Source: Jiangellales bacterium | Lineage (GTDB): Bacteria > Actinomycetota > Actinomycetes > Jiangellales > Jiangellaceae | Assembly: GCA_030447955.1 (NCBI GenBank) | Contig: JAUJNY010000002.1 | Location: forward strand, 68,109 to 132,108 | Length of the DNA: 64,000 bases | Reading direction: 5' to 3' | Shown: positions 7,151 through 15,920 of the stretch, one piece after another | Numbering within the stretch: position 1 is the stretch's first letter | How the letters are laid out: every line of letters starts with the position of its first letter | The notes under the pieces: model-generated | Seen by the model: the letters and a program-made list of their open reading frames with translations, nothing else | Databases searched by the model: none | What the model was told of the DNA's origin: nothing | Program-made: the position numbers and the translations under genes

Positions 7151-9855
7151 TTGCGACGCGGTCGCTTGCCGGCCAGGACCGCCTCGGCCCAGGCCGCGAC
7201 CTCCGCGCGGTCGACCTTGGCGTTGTGCCGGATGTCCACCGGTAGCCGAGGTGCGAGCAGCACCGCCGCCACCGGGACACCGGCCACGGCGCTTACGGCG
7301 TCCGTCAGCTCGAGGTCGGCCACTCCCATGATCGAGTGGACACTTCGGGACCGAAACACCGGCGCGCCGCGACCAGAACTGCCCACTCGATCATGAGGGG
7401 GGCGGCCGGGCGAGGCCTCCGGCACCACGACCGCGACCACCACCTGGGTCGCGGGTGGCCCCACCCCCACGACGGACGCCGCACGGACGCCGGGAAGGTC
7501 CTGGATGCGCAACTCCGGCCCCACGGGGGTCACCGGGCCGGCTGCGGTCGTAATGACGTGGACCAACCGGCCCTCCACCCACAGCCGGCGCTCGTCATCG
7601 ACGTGCCCCACATCACCGGTGCGGTGCCACCCGGGATCCCGGGAGCTTGCTCGCTCGGTGACCCACAGCCGGTCGTAGCGGTCCTTGACGTGGTCGGCCC
7701 GTACGCACACCTCGCCGCTCACCCCGACCGCATCACTCAGCGGGCCGTCGGCGCGGCCGTCGGCGGACAGGGGGCTCACGGTCAGCTCGACGCCCGGCAC
7801 CGGGCGCCCCACGCAGACGCCCTCGCCCGGGCCGACCTTGTCGATCTCCTCGAGCGAGATGTCGGTCACCGGCAACGCCTCGGTCATGCCGTACGGCGTG
7901 TGCACCCGTGCCGCGGGCAGCAGCCGGCTCACCTCGCGGAGCAGGGTGACCGGTACGGGTGCGCCCGCGGACAGCACCAGCCGCGGCCGCTCCAGCGCAC
8001 GCCGCTGCCGCGCATCCAGCGCGCCGCCGGTGGCGACAACGTTGCGCAGCGCGGCGGGGGAGGCGAACACCAGCGTCGCGTCCAGCGCGGCGACGGCCTC
8101 GGCGAGGGCGGCGGCACGCAGCGAGCCCGGGGCGGTGACGTCCATGCTGGGCACGGCGGTCGGGATGCCGAGCGCCGGCCCGTACAGCGCGAACGGGGCG
8201 AACGCCGCCACAAAGCGGTCCTCCGGGGTGATGTCGTACGTCGCGCGCAGCGCGCCCAGCTGGGCCAGCACCTGGCGCTGTCGGTAGACAACGCCCTTGG
8301 CCGGCCCGGTGGCGCCAGAGGTGAAGACGACTGCGCTCTCCGCGTCAGGGTCGGGCTCGGGCAGCGCGGCGGTCGTCTCGCGGCCGATCCGGGCCAGGTC
8401 GGCCAGGCCGTACGTCGCCCCGAGCGCGCGCCGGCTGGCCTGGTCGAGCGGCCCTGAAGCGATGCGCCGCCCGGGCAGCCGCATCACCTGGGCCGCGGCC
8501 AGCCCGCGCGGCACGCCGATGACGTAATCGGGCGCGGCGGCGCGCAGCGCCCGGCCCATGGCCCGCAGGCCGAGCCCGGCGTCGGCGAGGACGACGACTG
8601 CCCCGGCGCGCCAGCACGCGTACACGGCGGCGGTCAGGTCGGCGCCCGGAGGCACGAGCAGGGCCACCCGCTCACCGGGGCGCACCCCGGTCGCGACCAG
8701 GCCGGCGGCCAGTTCGCGCACCCGCCGCTCCAGCAGTGCGAAGGAGACCGTCCTGCGCACACCGCTCGCGCCCAGCTCGACGACCGCCGGCGCCGGGTCG
8801 CCGCCGCGCGCCTCGAGGGCCGACCACAGCGATCGATCCGCGGGCCGCGGCTGCGTGCGTGCCCGTCTCCGACCGGGCCGCCCAGCCGGCAGCGATGCGG
8901 TCGGGGAGACGGCGGGCCGGTCGAGGGAGGTCACCCAGTCGGCGATGGCGGTCGCAGCTTCCGGCCGGTCCTCGGGCAGCAGGTGCCCGGCGCCCTCATA
9001 GCGGTGCACCTGCGCGTGCGGCAGCCGGGCGAACAGGTCAGCCAGGTCGCGCTCGGCGAAGACGGGGTCGCTCGGTCCCCAGAGCACCAGCACCGGTACG
9101 CCGGCCAGTGCCGGCAGGTCGCCCACGATGGCGCGCAGCCGGGCGGCGCTCGGGTGCGTGGGGTCGAGTGGGATGTCGGCGACGAAGTCGCGGACGGCCG
9201 TGCGGCGGGCGGCGCCCCGGTACGGCGCGGCGAACGCCGCGCGGACCGGCGCCGGAAGCGGCGGGCGGGACACCGCGGACGCCGCCCGTACGAATGTAGG
9301 CGTGCGCTCACAGACGGTGCGCAGCAACGTGGGCGAGCGGGCGAGGCGGATCAGCGTTGGCCCGCGATAGCCGGCCGGCAGGTGCACCGCGGTGTTGGCC
9401 AGCACGACGCCGGCGAGCGCGTCGCGGTGGTCCAGCGCCCAGCCGAGCGAGATCGGCCCGCCCCAGTCGTGGCCCACCGTCACGACGGGCCCGGTGAGGC
9501 CGAGCGTGTCGGCGAGGCGGCCGAGGTCGTCGACGCGTTGGGCGAGCCGCCGTGGCCGCGGCTCTGCCGGCCGCTCGGACCAGCCCATCCCGAGCTGGTC
9601 GGGAGCCACGACACGCCATCCGGGTGGGGCCGCCGCGAGCAGGTGCCGCCAGAGGTAGGACCACGTCGGGTTGCCGTGGACGCACAGCAGCGTGCCTGCC
9701 GGCTCGGCTGAGGTCTTCCGGGTGCCTCGCGCGGCCGTGGTGTCCAGGACGTGCCAGCTGCGGCGTACGCCCTCTCTGTCAACCACGTCGACGAGGCGGG
9801 ACCACCGGGGGTCGAGGCCGGGCAGCCCGGCCGGGGGGAGAGAGGCCGGGATCAC
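7147..9855 (-). CDS. oleBC: OleBC fusion: beta-lactone decarboxylase plus beta-lactone synthetase
   Basis: A two-domain protein of about 902 residues. Residues 20-315 are an alpha/beta hydrolase of the haloalkane-dehalogenase type (HGNPTW at about 60, nucleophile in GHDWGG at about Asp130, His near 291 in GAGHLL), which is OleB. A Pro/Arg-rich linker (about 314-340) leads to an ANL-family adenylating domain (FTSGATGPAKG at 511-521, RTGDVGHVDDERRLWVEGR later), which is OleC. OleC closes the hydroxy acid to a beta-lactone and OleB decarboxylates it to an alkene. GTG 9855 forms a GTGA overlap with the oleA stop. Residues 821-843 are encoded by a palindromic repeat (see 7327-7395). Actinobacterial OleB-OleC fusions are known. 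Confidence 0.88.
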   Translation of the reverse strand: MIPASLPPAGLPGLDPRWSRLVDVVDREGVRRSWHVLDTTAARGTRKTSAEPAGTLLCVHGNPTWSYLWRHLLAAAPPGWRVVAPDQLGMGWSERPAEPRPRRLAQRVDDLGRLADTLGLTGPVVTVGHDWGGPISLGWALDHRDALAGVVLANTAVHLPAGYRGPTLIRLARSPTLLRTVCERTPTFVRAASAVSRPPLPAPVRAAFAAPYRGAARRTAVRDFVADIPLDPTHPSAARLRAIVGDLPALAGVPVLVLWGPSDPVFAERDLADLFARLPHAQVHRYEGAGHLLPEDRPEAATAIADWVTSLDRPAVSPTASLPAGRPGRRRARTQPRPADRSLWSALEARGGDPAPAVVELGASGVRRTVSFALLERRVRELAAGLVATGVRPGERVALLVPPGADLTAAVYACWRAGAVVVLADAGLGLRAMGRALRAAAPDYVIGVPRGLAAAQVMRLPGRRIASGPLDQASRRALGATYGLADLARIGRETTAALPEPDPDAESAVVFTSGATGPAKGVVYRQRQVLAQLGALRATYDITPEDRFVAAFAPFALYGPALGIPTAVPSMDVTAPGSLRAAALAEAVAALDATLVFASPAALRNVVATGGALDARQRRALERPRLVLSAGAPVPVTLLREVSRLLPAARVHTPYGMTEALPVTDISLEEIDKVGPGEGVCVGRPVPGVELTVSPLSADGRADGPLSDAVGVSGEVCVRADHVKDRYDRLWVTERASSRDPGWHRTGDVGHVDDERRLWVEGRLVHVITTAAGPVTPVGPELRIQDLPGVRAASVVGVGPPATQVVVAVVVPEASPGRPPHDRVGSSGRGAPVFRSRSVHSIMGVADLELTDAVSAVAGVPVAAVLLAPRLPVDIRHNAKVDRAEVAAWAEAVLAGKRPRRK
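7327..7395. repeat. 69-bp palindromic element inserted in frame in oleBC
   Basis: Perfect 13-bp terminal inverted repeats, CATGATCGAGTGG at 7327-7339 and CCACTCGATCATG at 7383-7395, bracket 43 bp. The interior has a smaller dyad (TTCGG-GA-CCGAA) and the self-complementary CGGCGCGCCG. The element is exactly 23 codons and starts on a codon boundary of oleBC, adding a Ser/Arg/Gly-rich insert (begins HDRVGSSGRG) between VVVPEAS and VADLELTDAV near the C-terminus. It has the build of a small mobile palindromic repeat carried inside a protein gene. Confidence 0.7.
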
Positions 9856-10874
9856 CACACGATTTCGATGCACGAGGTGTTGAGCCCCGAGCCGATCCCC
9901 ATGCACAGCACCCGGTCGCCCCGGTCCAGGGAGTCGACCTCACCGGCGAGGGTGAACGGCAGCGACGCCGGCCCGATGTTGCCGCGGGTCGGGAACGTGC
10001 GGGGCACCCGATCTGGGTCGATGCCGAGCGCCGCGCACAGCGCCTTGGTGTGCACCTGCGAGATCTGGTGGATCACGTAACGGTCCATGTCGGACCAGTC
10101 GAACTCGGCCTTGGCGTCCTCCCAGGTGGCTACCGAGAGGGCGAGCCCGGCCGCGAGTAGGCCCTTGGTGTCGGTGCGCATGAGCTGCAGATCGCCGACG
10201 CACAGCTCATGGTGCTCGGTCCCCGCGCGAGAGACACCGCCGACGATCCGGTGGCCCTCTGGATGGCGGTCGGCGCGGCCCAGCACCATGCCGGCCGCGC
10301 CGGAGCCAAGGGTGAGCGTGGCGAACTGGGCGGCGACGTCCGCGGCGGTGGCGCTCGGGCTGGCGAGCCGGTCGAGCGTTGCCAGCTGGGTCTGGCGGGC
10401 TCCCTCGCCGTCCACGACGAGCGCGTAGTCGAGCTGTCCGGCATCGATCATGGTGGCCGCCAGCTGCATGCCGTTGACGAACCCGAGGCAGGCGTTGGCC
10501 AGGTCGAAGTTGAGGCAGGACGTGGGCAGGCTCAGCGCGTGGTGAACGGCCACCGCCGCCGAGGGCTCGAGGTGGGTCCGGGCGACCGAGGAGTCGATGA
10601 GCAGCCCGACCTGGGAGGGGTCGGTGCCCGCCTCGGCCAGCGCCTTGGCGCCTGCCATGGCCGCAGCGTCGACGAAGCTGACGTCCTCCGGCCACCACCG
10701 GCGCTCACGGATGCCGGCGAGCTTCTCCAGCATGCCGGCGCGCAGGCCGAGGCGCCGGTAGGTCTCGCCCAGCCGCTCGTCGAACTCCGCGGAGGTCACC
10801 ACCTGCGGTGCGTCGATGGCGCACACCGACAGCACCGCCGTGTTGGAGTGGCGGTAGGTCGCGTTCCCGGACAT
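9852..10874 (-). CDS. oleA: OleA, head-to-head acyl-CoA condensing enzyme
   Basis: A 340-residue thiolase-fold protein of the FabH/OleA type. The triad is visible: Cys129 in NACLGF, His269 in YVIHQIS and Asn299 in RGNIGP. OleA joins two long-chain acyl-CoAs to a 2-alkyl-3-keto acid, the first step to long-chain internal olefins. It leads the oleA-oleBC-oleD operon. The start at 10874 has GGAGGCAC just upstream. A FabH role is unlikely given the adjacent oleBC and oleD. No regulator gene is adjacent; the promoter must lie in the 127 bases shared with the divergent DUF72 gene. Confidence 0.9.
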   Translation of the reverse strand: MSGNATYRHSNTAVLSVCAIDAPQVVTSAEFDERLGETYRRLGLRAGMLEKLAGIRERRWWPEDVSFVDAAAMAGAKALAEAGTDPSQVGLLIDSSVARTHLEPSAAVAVHHALSLPTSCLNFDLANACLGFVNGMQLAATMIDAGQLDYALVVDGEGARQTQLATLDRLASPSATAADVAAQFATLTLGSGAAGMVLGRADRHPEGHRIVGGVSRAGTEHHELCVGDLQLMRTDTKGLLAAGLALSVATWEDAKAEFDWSDMDRYVIHQISQVHTKALCAALGIDPDRVPRTFPTRGNIGPASLPFTLAGEVDSLDRGDRVLCMGIGSGLNTSCIEIVW

Positions 10875-11001
10875 GTGCCTCCTCGATGCGCTGACTCTCA
10901 GTTTCCCACGCCAGCGCCGATCGACCCCTCTGGTCTCCAGTCGGCGCTCACAGACCGTGACGGCCTCCGCCCCAGGGCGGCGACTGCCATGATCGGTCGC
11001 C

Positions 11002-11871
11002 GTGGGTGAAAGTGCTTCCCCGGGTCCCTCGGCGGGGCGGGTCCGCGTCGGGATTTCCGGCTGGAGGTACGCCGGGTGGCGCGGCGACTTCTACCCATCC
11101 GGGCTGCCGCAGCGGGCCGAGCTGGCGTACGTCGCCGAGCGCATGGACACCGTGGAGATCAACGGGTCGTTCTACTCGCTGCAGCGCCCGTCGTCGTACC
11201 AGTCCTGGCACGAGCAGACGCCGGAGGACTTCGTCTTCGCCGTCAAGGGCGGCCGCTTCATCACCCACATGAAGAAGCTGAGCGGGGTCGAGGAGCCCCT
11301 CGCGACGTTCTTCGCGTCGGGCATGCTGGCACTCGGTCCGAAGCTGGGGCCGCTGCTGTGGCAGCTGCCGCCGACGCTCGGCTTCGACGCCAAGCGCCTG
11401 GCGGCGTTCTTCGAGCTGCTGCCGCGCACGACCCTCGCCGCCGCCGAGCTCGCCCGCGGTCATCACCCGCGGTTGGAGGGGCGGGCGTGGACCACGACGG
11501 ACGCCGAGCGGCCGCTGCGGCATGCCGTGGAGGTGCGGCACGCCAGCTTCGCCGTGCCGGACTTCCCGGCCCTGCTCCGCGAATACGGCGTCGCGCTGGT
11601 CACCGCTGACACCGCCGGCAAGTGGCCGCTGCTGGAGGACCAGACCGCCGACTTCGCCTACGTACGCCTGCACGGTGCCGAGGAGCTGTACGTCAGCGGC
11701 TACACCGATGAGGCCCTCGACGCGTGGGCGGCGAAGCTGCGCGGCTGGACGGCCGGCGGGCGCGACGCCTACGTCTATTTCGACAATGACGTCAAGGTGC
11801 GTGCTCCGTACGACGCGATGGCCCTCGCGCGGCGACTCGGAGGCGGCCGTGGACCTGAAAGCGGGGGTTGA
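11002..11871 (+). CDS. DUF72 (YecE) family protein
   Basis: A 289-residue TIM-barrel-like protein of the DUF72/YecE family. The N-terminal VRVGISGWRYAGWRGDFYP and TVEINGSFYSLQRPSSYQSW are characteristic, as is FAVKGGRFITHMKKL. The biochemical function of the family is not established. It starts with GTG 11002, divergent from oleA, and sits 21 bases ahead of a small membrane protein gene that it may be transcribed with. Confidence 0.88.
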   Translation: MGESASPGPSAGRVRVGISGWRYAGWRGDFYPSGLPQRAELAYVAERMDTVEINGSFYSLQRPSSYQSWHEQTPEDFVFAVKGGRFITHMKKLSGVEEPLATFFASGMLALGPKLGPLLWQLPPTLGFDAKRLAAFFELLPRTTLAAAELARGHHPRLEGRAWTTTDAERPLRHAVEVRHASFAVPDFPALLREYGVALVTADTAGKWPLLEDQTADFAYVRLHGAEELYVSGYTDEALDAWAAKLRGWTAGGRDAYVYFDNDVKVRAPYDAMALARRLGGGRGPESGG

Positions 11872-11892
11872 TGTCCCCGCTACTCTGCAAGC

Positions 11893-12273
11893 GTGCCGCA
11901 ACGGACACCGGGCTGGTGGCTGCAGGTCGTGGGTGGCATCCATGCCGGAGTCGCGATCGTCGGGTACCGCGATGCCCTCACCGACATCGTGCGCGACAGG
12001 TTGGTCGGTCCGGTTCCTGACCGAGGCGAAAGGGATACGGCGATCTGGTTCACCACGGCCGCTCCGTTGCTTTGGCTCAGTGGGCGGCTCCTCCGCTCCG
12101 CTGAGTCGGCTCATGACCTCGATGCTCAACGAGCAGCAGGCGCAGTACTCACCGCAACCGGCGTTGTCGGCGCGGCGGCGAGGCCACTCAGCGGGTTCTG
12201 GGCTATCGCCGCAGTCGGTCTCGGCGCACTACGGAGAAGCCGGCGGGCTGAACCTGCCGCTCGTCGTCTCTAG
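11893..12273 (+). CDS. Small membrane protein, DUF6463-like
   Basis: A 126-residue protein with about four short hydrophobic segments. GWWLQVVGGIHAGVAIVGY at the start and AIWFTTAAPLLWLSGRLLR in the middle follow the pattern of the DUF6463 family, which has no known role. GTG 11893 follows the DUF72 stop by 21 bases, so co-transcription is likely. The C-terminus is basic. The family call is by recalled pattern and is moderate. Confidence 0.6.
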   Translation: MPQRTPGWWLQVVGGIHAGVAIVGYRDALTDIVRDRLVGPVPDRGERDTAIWFTTAAPLLWLSGRLLRSAESAHDLDAQRAAGAVLTATGVVGAAARPLSGFWAIAAVGLGALRRSRRAEPAARRL

Positions 12274-12309
12274 TCAGCGGCTGCGAATCGTCTGCTCGTG
12301 GCGCAGCGG

Positions 12310-12527
12310 TCACGGGGTGCTGCGGTCCTCGATCTCCCAGGCGTGGTCGAGCACGTGCCAGGCGATCCGTCGCGCGGCGCGTACGCGGCCAGTGCCTCCA
12401 GCGCCGCTTCCGCGGTCTTGCCCGAGCGGCACCACCCCGGCCAGTCGAGTGCACCCGCGAAGACCCGGCGCTTACCAACCTCGAGGTAGACCGCCGTGGG
12501 TGCGGTGTTGTGGCCACCCGGCGCCAT
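12310..12527 (-). pseudogene. Remnant with N- and C-terminal ends of a conserved actinobacterial protein
   Basis: From ATG 12527 the minus strand reads TAVYLEVGKRRVFAGALDWP then GWCRSGKTAEAALEALAAYA. After the coding frame shifts, it reads RIAWHVLDHAWEIEDRSTP and stops at 12310. These look like the first and last parts of one conserved protein of roughly 180-200 residues, with the middle deleted and the two ends out of frame. No function can be given. It lies between a membrane protein gene and an aldo/keto reductase gene, and is probably dead. Confidence 0.5.
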
Positions 12528-12615
12528 GGCGGGAGCGTCCCACGGACGCCGCGGGAACCAACAGCGACGAGGCCCGGCCGGTGTCGCGCGCCGAGAGTCG
12601 GGCAGGTACCCACTC

Positions 12616-13407
12616 GTGACGCAGACACCGAGTGACCACGCCGTCCAGCTGACCTCGGGAGCGGCCATGCCCATCCTGGGGCTGGGCACCTGGCAGCTGC
12701 GCGGCGAGCAGGGCTACGCGGCCGTACGGCATGCGCTGGAGGCCGGATACCGGCACATCGACACCGCCAAGGTGTACCGCAACGAGGCGGAGGTCGGCCG
12801 GGCGGTGAAGGACAGCGGCGTTCCGCGCGAGCAGGTCTTCATCACCACGAAGCTGCCGCCGGACGACGCCGGCCGCGAACGCGAGACGATCGCGGCGAGC
12901 CTCGACGCGCTCGGCAGCGACTATGTCGACCTGTGGCTGGTGCACTGGCCGCCCGACGGGCAGCCCGGCGTGGGGACCTGGGAGCAGCTCCTGGCGATCC
13001 AGGAGGAGGGGCTCGCCCGTGACGTGGGAGTGAGCAACTACACCCCCGCCCAGATCGACCGGTTGCTCGACGCCACCGGCACCGCACCCGCCGTCAACCA
13101 GATCAAGTGGAGCCCGCCGCTGTTCGACGCGGATCGCCTGGCGCACAGCCGCGAGCGCGGCGTCGTGCTCGAGGGCTACAGCCCGTTCAGGGCGGGGCGG
13201 CTGGACGATCCCGCACTCGGCGAGATCGCCGCTGCCCACGAGGTCACACCGGCGCAGGTCGTGCTGCGCTGGCACATCGAGCACGAGGTGGTGTGCATCC
13301 CCAAGTCGGCGCGCCGGGAGCGGATTGAGGCAAACTTCGACGTGTTCGGGTTCTCGCTCAGCGCCGCCGAGGTGGCGCGCATCGACGCGCTGTCCACTGC
13401 GAGCTGA
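12616..13407 (+). CDS. Aldo/keto reductase (AKR5-like)
   Basis: A 263-residue NADPH-dependent (beta/alpha)8 oxidoreductase, similar in length to 2,5-diketo-D-gluconate reductases. The catalytic tetrad is intact: Asp49 and Tyr54 in GYRHIDTAKVYRN, Lys79 in FITTKLP and His110 in LWLVHWPP. IPKSARRERIEANFDVF is the usual C-terminal cofactor-binding stretch. The frame is open back to 12496, but GTG 12616 fits the family's N-terminus. One base separates it from the flavin oxidoreductase gene that follows, suggesting a two-gene carbonyl/enone reduction operon. Confidence 0.9.
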   Translation: MTQTPSDHAVQLTSGAAMPILGLGTWQLRGEQGYAAVRHALEAGYRHIDTAKVYRNEAEVGRAVKDSGVPREQVFITTKLPPDDAGRERETIAASLDALGSDYVDLWLVHWPPDGQPGVGTWEQLLAIQEEGLARDVGVSNYTPAQIDRLLDATGTAPAVNQIKWSPPLFDADRLAHSRERGVVLEGYSPFRAGRLDDPALGEIAAAHEVTPAQVVLRWHIEHEVVCIPKSARRERIEANFDVFGFSLSAAEVARIDALSTAS

Positions 13408-13408
13408 G

Positions 13409-14470
13409 ATGAGCCGGCTGTTGTCCCCGCTGACGTTGCGCGGGACGACCTTTCGTAACCGGGCGTGGGTCGCGCCGATGTGTCAGTACTCCTCGGCCGA
13501 CGGCTTCCCGAGCGACTGGCACCTGGTGCACCTCGGTGCCCGAGCCACCGGCGGAGCCGGCCTGGTCATGACCGAGGCGACCGCGGTCACCCCCGAGGGC
13601 CGCATCTCGCCGGCCGACGCCGGCATCTGGAGCGACGCGCAGGCGCAGGCGTACGAGCGCATCACCGCGTTCGTCCGTGACCAGGGCGCGGTGCCCGGCA
13701 TCCAGCTCGCCCACGCCGGTCGCAAGGCGTCGACGGGGCGGCCCTGGGAGGGCGGCGGGTACGTCGACCCGGCCGAGGGGGGCTGGCAGACAGTGGCGCC
13801 CTCGCCGCTCGCCTTTGGTGACTGGCCGGTGCCCAAGGAGCTGTCGGTGGACGAGATCGGCCAGCTCGTCGCTGCCTTCGCCGACGCGGCTCGGCGGGCG
13901 GTAGCCAGTGGCTTCGAGGTCGTCGAGGTGCACGCCGCGCACGGCTACCTCATCCACGAGTTCCTCTCGCCGCTGTCCAACCAGCGCGCCGATGGCTACG
14001 GCGGCGACCTCGACGGGCGCAGCCGGCTGCTCGTCGAGGTGGTTGACGCCGTCCGCGACGTGTGGCCGGCCGACCGGCCGGTTTTCGTCCGGCTCTCCGC
14101 GACCGACTGGGCGGAGGGCGGCTGGACCCTGGAGGAGACCGTCGAGGTGTCCCGCCGGCTCGCCGCTCATGGTGTCGACCTGGTGGACGTGTCCAGCGGC
14201 GGGATGGTGCGCCACCAGGAGATCGCCGTCGGCCCGGGCTACCAGGTCCCCTTCGCCTGGGCGGTACGTGCGGGCAGCGGCCTGCACGTGGCCGCTGTCG
14301 GGCTCATCACCGAGCCGCTGCAGGCCGAGCAGGTGCTCGTGGACGGCTCGGCGGACGCGGTCATGCTCGCTCGTGCGCTGCTGCGTGACCCGGCGTGGCC
14401 GCTGCGCGCCGCTCACCAGCTCGGCGACGACGTCGCCTGGCCGGAGCCGTACCAGCGCGCGCGTTGGTAG
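13409..14470 (+). CDS. NADH:flavin oxidoreductase, Old Yellow Enzyme family (YqjM-like)
   Basis: A 353-residue FMN TIM-barrel ene-reductase. WVAPMCQYSSADGFPSDWHLVHLGARATGG near the N-terminus carries the YqjM-type Cys that tunes the flavin. IQLAHAGRKAS and HAAHGYLIHEFLSP hold the conserved flavin and substrate-binding histidines. It probably reduces activated C=C bonds of electrophiles. It starts one base after the aldo/keto reductase stop, and its 3' end overlaps the convergent helicase frame by 110 bases, an unusually long overlap. Confidence 0.92.
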   Translation: MSRLLSPLTLRGTTFRNRAWVAPMCQYSSADGFPSDWHLVHLGARATGGAGLVMTEATAVTPEGRISPADAGIWSDAQAQAYERITAFVRDQGAVPGIQLAHAGRKASTGRPWEGGGYVDPAEGGWQTVAPSPLAFGDWPVPKELSVDEIGQLVAAFADAARRAVASGFEVVEVHAAHGYLIHEFLSPLSNQRADGYGGDLDGRSRLLVEVVDAVRDVWPADRPVFVRLSATDWAEGGWTLEETVEVSRRLAAHGVDLVDVSSGGMVRHQEIAVGPGYQVPFAWAVRAGSGLHVAAVGLITEPLQAEQVLVDGSADAVMLARALLRDPAWPLRAAHQLGDDVAWPEPYQRARW

Positions 14471-15767
14471 CTCGGGTTGGGCGACCGGTCGGGTGGCCGG
14501 TGGGGTTGCGCTGAGCCGCCGCGGCCACAACCACGACCGGCGTACCGGACGCGGCGAGCGCGCGTACGTCGTCGTGGCGTGGGTGGACGTTCGTCAGTGC
14601 GGGCGAGACCTGCGCCTGGCCGAGCAGCCGACGGGCCTCCTTGACCTGCGCAGGCAGCAGCACCGACAGCACGGTTCCGGCCGCGCCCGCACGGGCCGTA
14701 CGCCCGGAACGGTGCAGGTAAGCCTTGGCGTCGGCGGGAGGGTCGACGTGCACCACCAGGTCGACGTCGTCGACGTGGATGCCGCGGGCGGCGACGTCGG
14801 TGGCGACGAGCACCCGGGCGCGCCCGGCCGCAAACGCGTCGAGCGCCCGCTGGCGTTGACCCTGGCTGAGGTTGCCGTGGATGGCGCCGGCGTGGACGCC
14901 CGAGCGGGACAGTTGCTTGGCGAGCCGATCCGCGCCGTGCTTGGTGCGGACGAACAGCAGCGTGCGGGCGGGCCGGCCGGTGATTGCGGCCAGCAGGTCG
15001 ATCTTGTGCTCGGGCCGGACAACGAAGGCGCGGTGGTGCATCTCAGCCACCGGCGAGGCCGCCGACGCGACCGAACGCGTGACCGGGTCGCTCAGGTAGC
15101 GCCGTACCAACCGGTCAACCGCGCCGTCGAGGGTCGCGGAGAACAGGAGCCGCTGGCCGTCGCGCGGGGTGTGGTCGAGCAGCCGGGTGACCTGGGGGAG
15201 GAAGCCGAGGTCGGTCATGTGGTCGGCCTCGTCGAGGACGGTGACCTCGACCGCCGCGAGGAGCAGTCGCCCCGGTCGACGAGGTCCTGGAGCCGTCCGG
15301 GGTGGCGATCAGGACGGCGGGCGCGCCAGCGAGGGCCTTGAGCTGCCGGGGTACGGCGCGCCGCCGTACACCGCCACCACGCCGAGGCCGAGGGAGTGGC
15401 CGAGCGGGGCCAGTGCGTCGCGCACCTGTTGGGCGAGCTCGCGCGTCGGCACGAGCACAAGCGCCCGGGGACGACCCGGGCGCGGCGGCGTCGCTGACTC
15501 CGCGAGCCTGGCGAGCAGCGGCAGACCGAAGGCAAGCGTCTTGCCCGAGCCGGTCTGCGCGCGCCCGAGCACATCACGACCGGCCAGGACGTCAGGCACG
15601 GTGGCGGCCTGGATGGGGAATGGTTCGCGGATGCCGCGCCGCTCCAGCGCGGTCACCAGGGACTGGGGCAGGCCGAGCCCGCCGAAGGTCGTGGGGGTGG
15701 ATGGGGTCGGGGTCGATGGGGTCACCGCGTCGCGGTGGGCGTGCAGGGACATCGAGGAGGGCTCCAT
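14361..15767 (-). pseudogene. DEAD-box RNA helicase (RhlE-like) with three apparent 1-base deletions
   Basis: All helicase motifs are present but not in one frame. The first part (15767 to about 15350) has the Q motif (FPIQ), motif I AQTGSGKT and PTRELA. The middle, in shifted frames, has AVLIATP and GRLQDLVDRG. The last part (from about 15260 to 14361) has DEAD followed by HMTDLGFLPQV, SAT, VATDVAARGIHVDDVDLVVH and HRSGRTAR. Restoring one base in each of three short runs (near 15350, 15303 and 15270) gives one continuous protein in the original frame. The start is at 15767, or at the internal ATG 15752. The C-terminal tail is Arg/Ala-rich. Either consensus errors or recent inactivation. Confidence 0.8.
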
Positions 15768-15920
15768 GCGTCTGAGCGGCCGCTGTGAGGGTGGGCTGCG
15801 GCGAAACCGGCTCGTGTACGACCCGGTCAGACGGCGAAGCGCTTCATCCAGAGACCACGCGGGCGTCTCGCCCGCGGGAGTGGCGGCAGCTGATGGCCGC
15901 CTCGAACAAGCACGAGGCTA

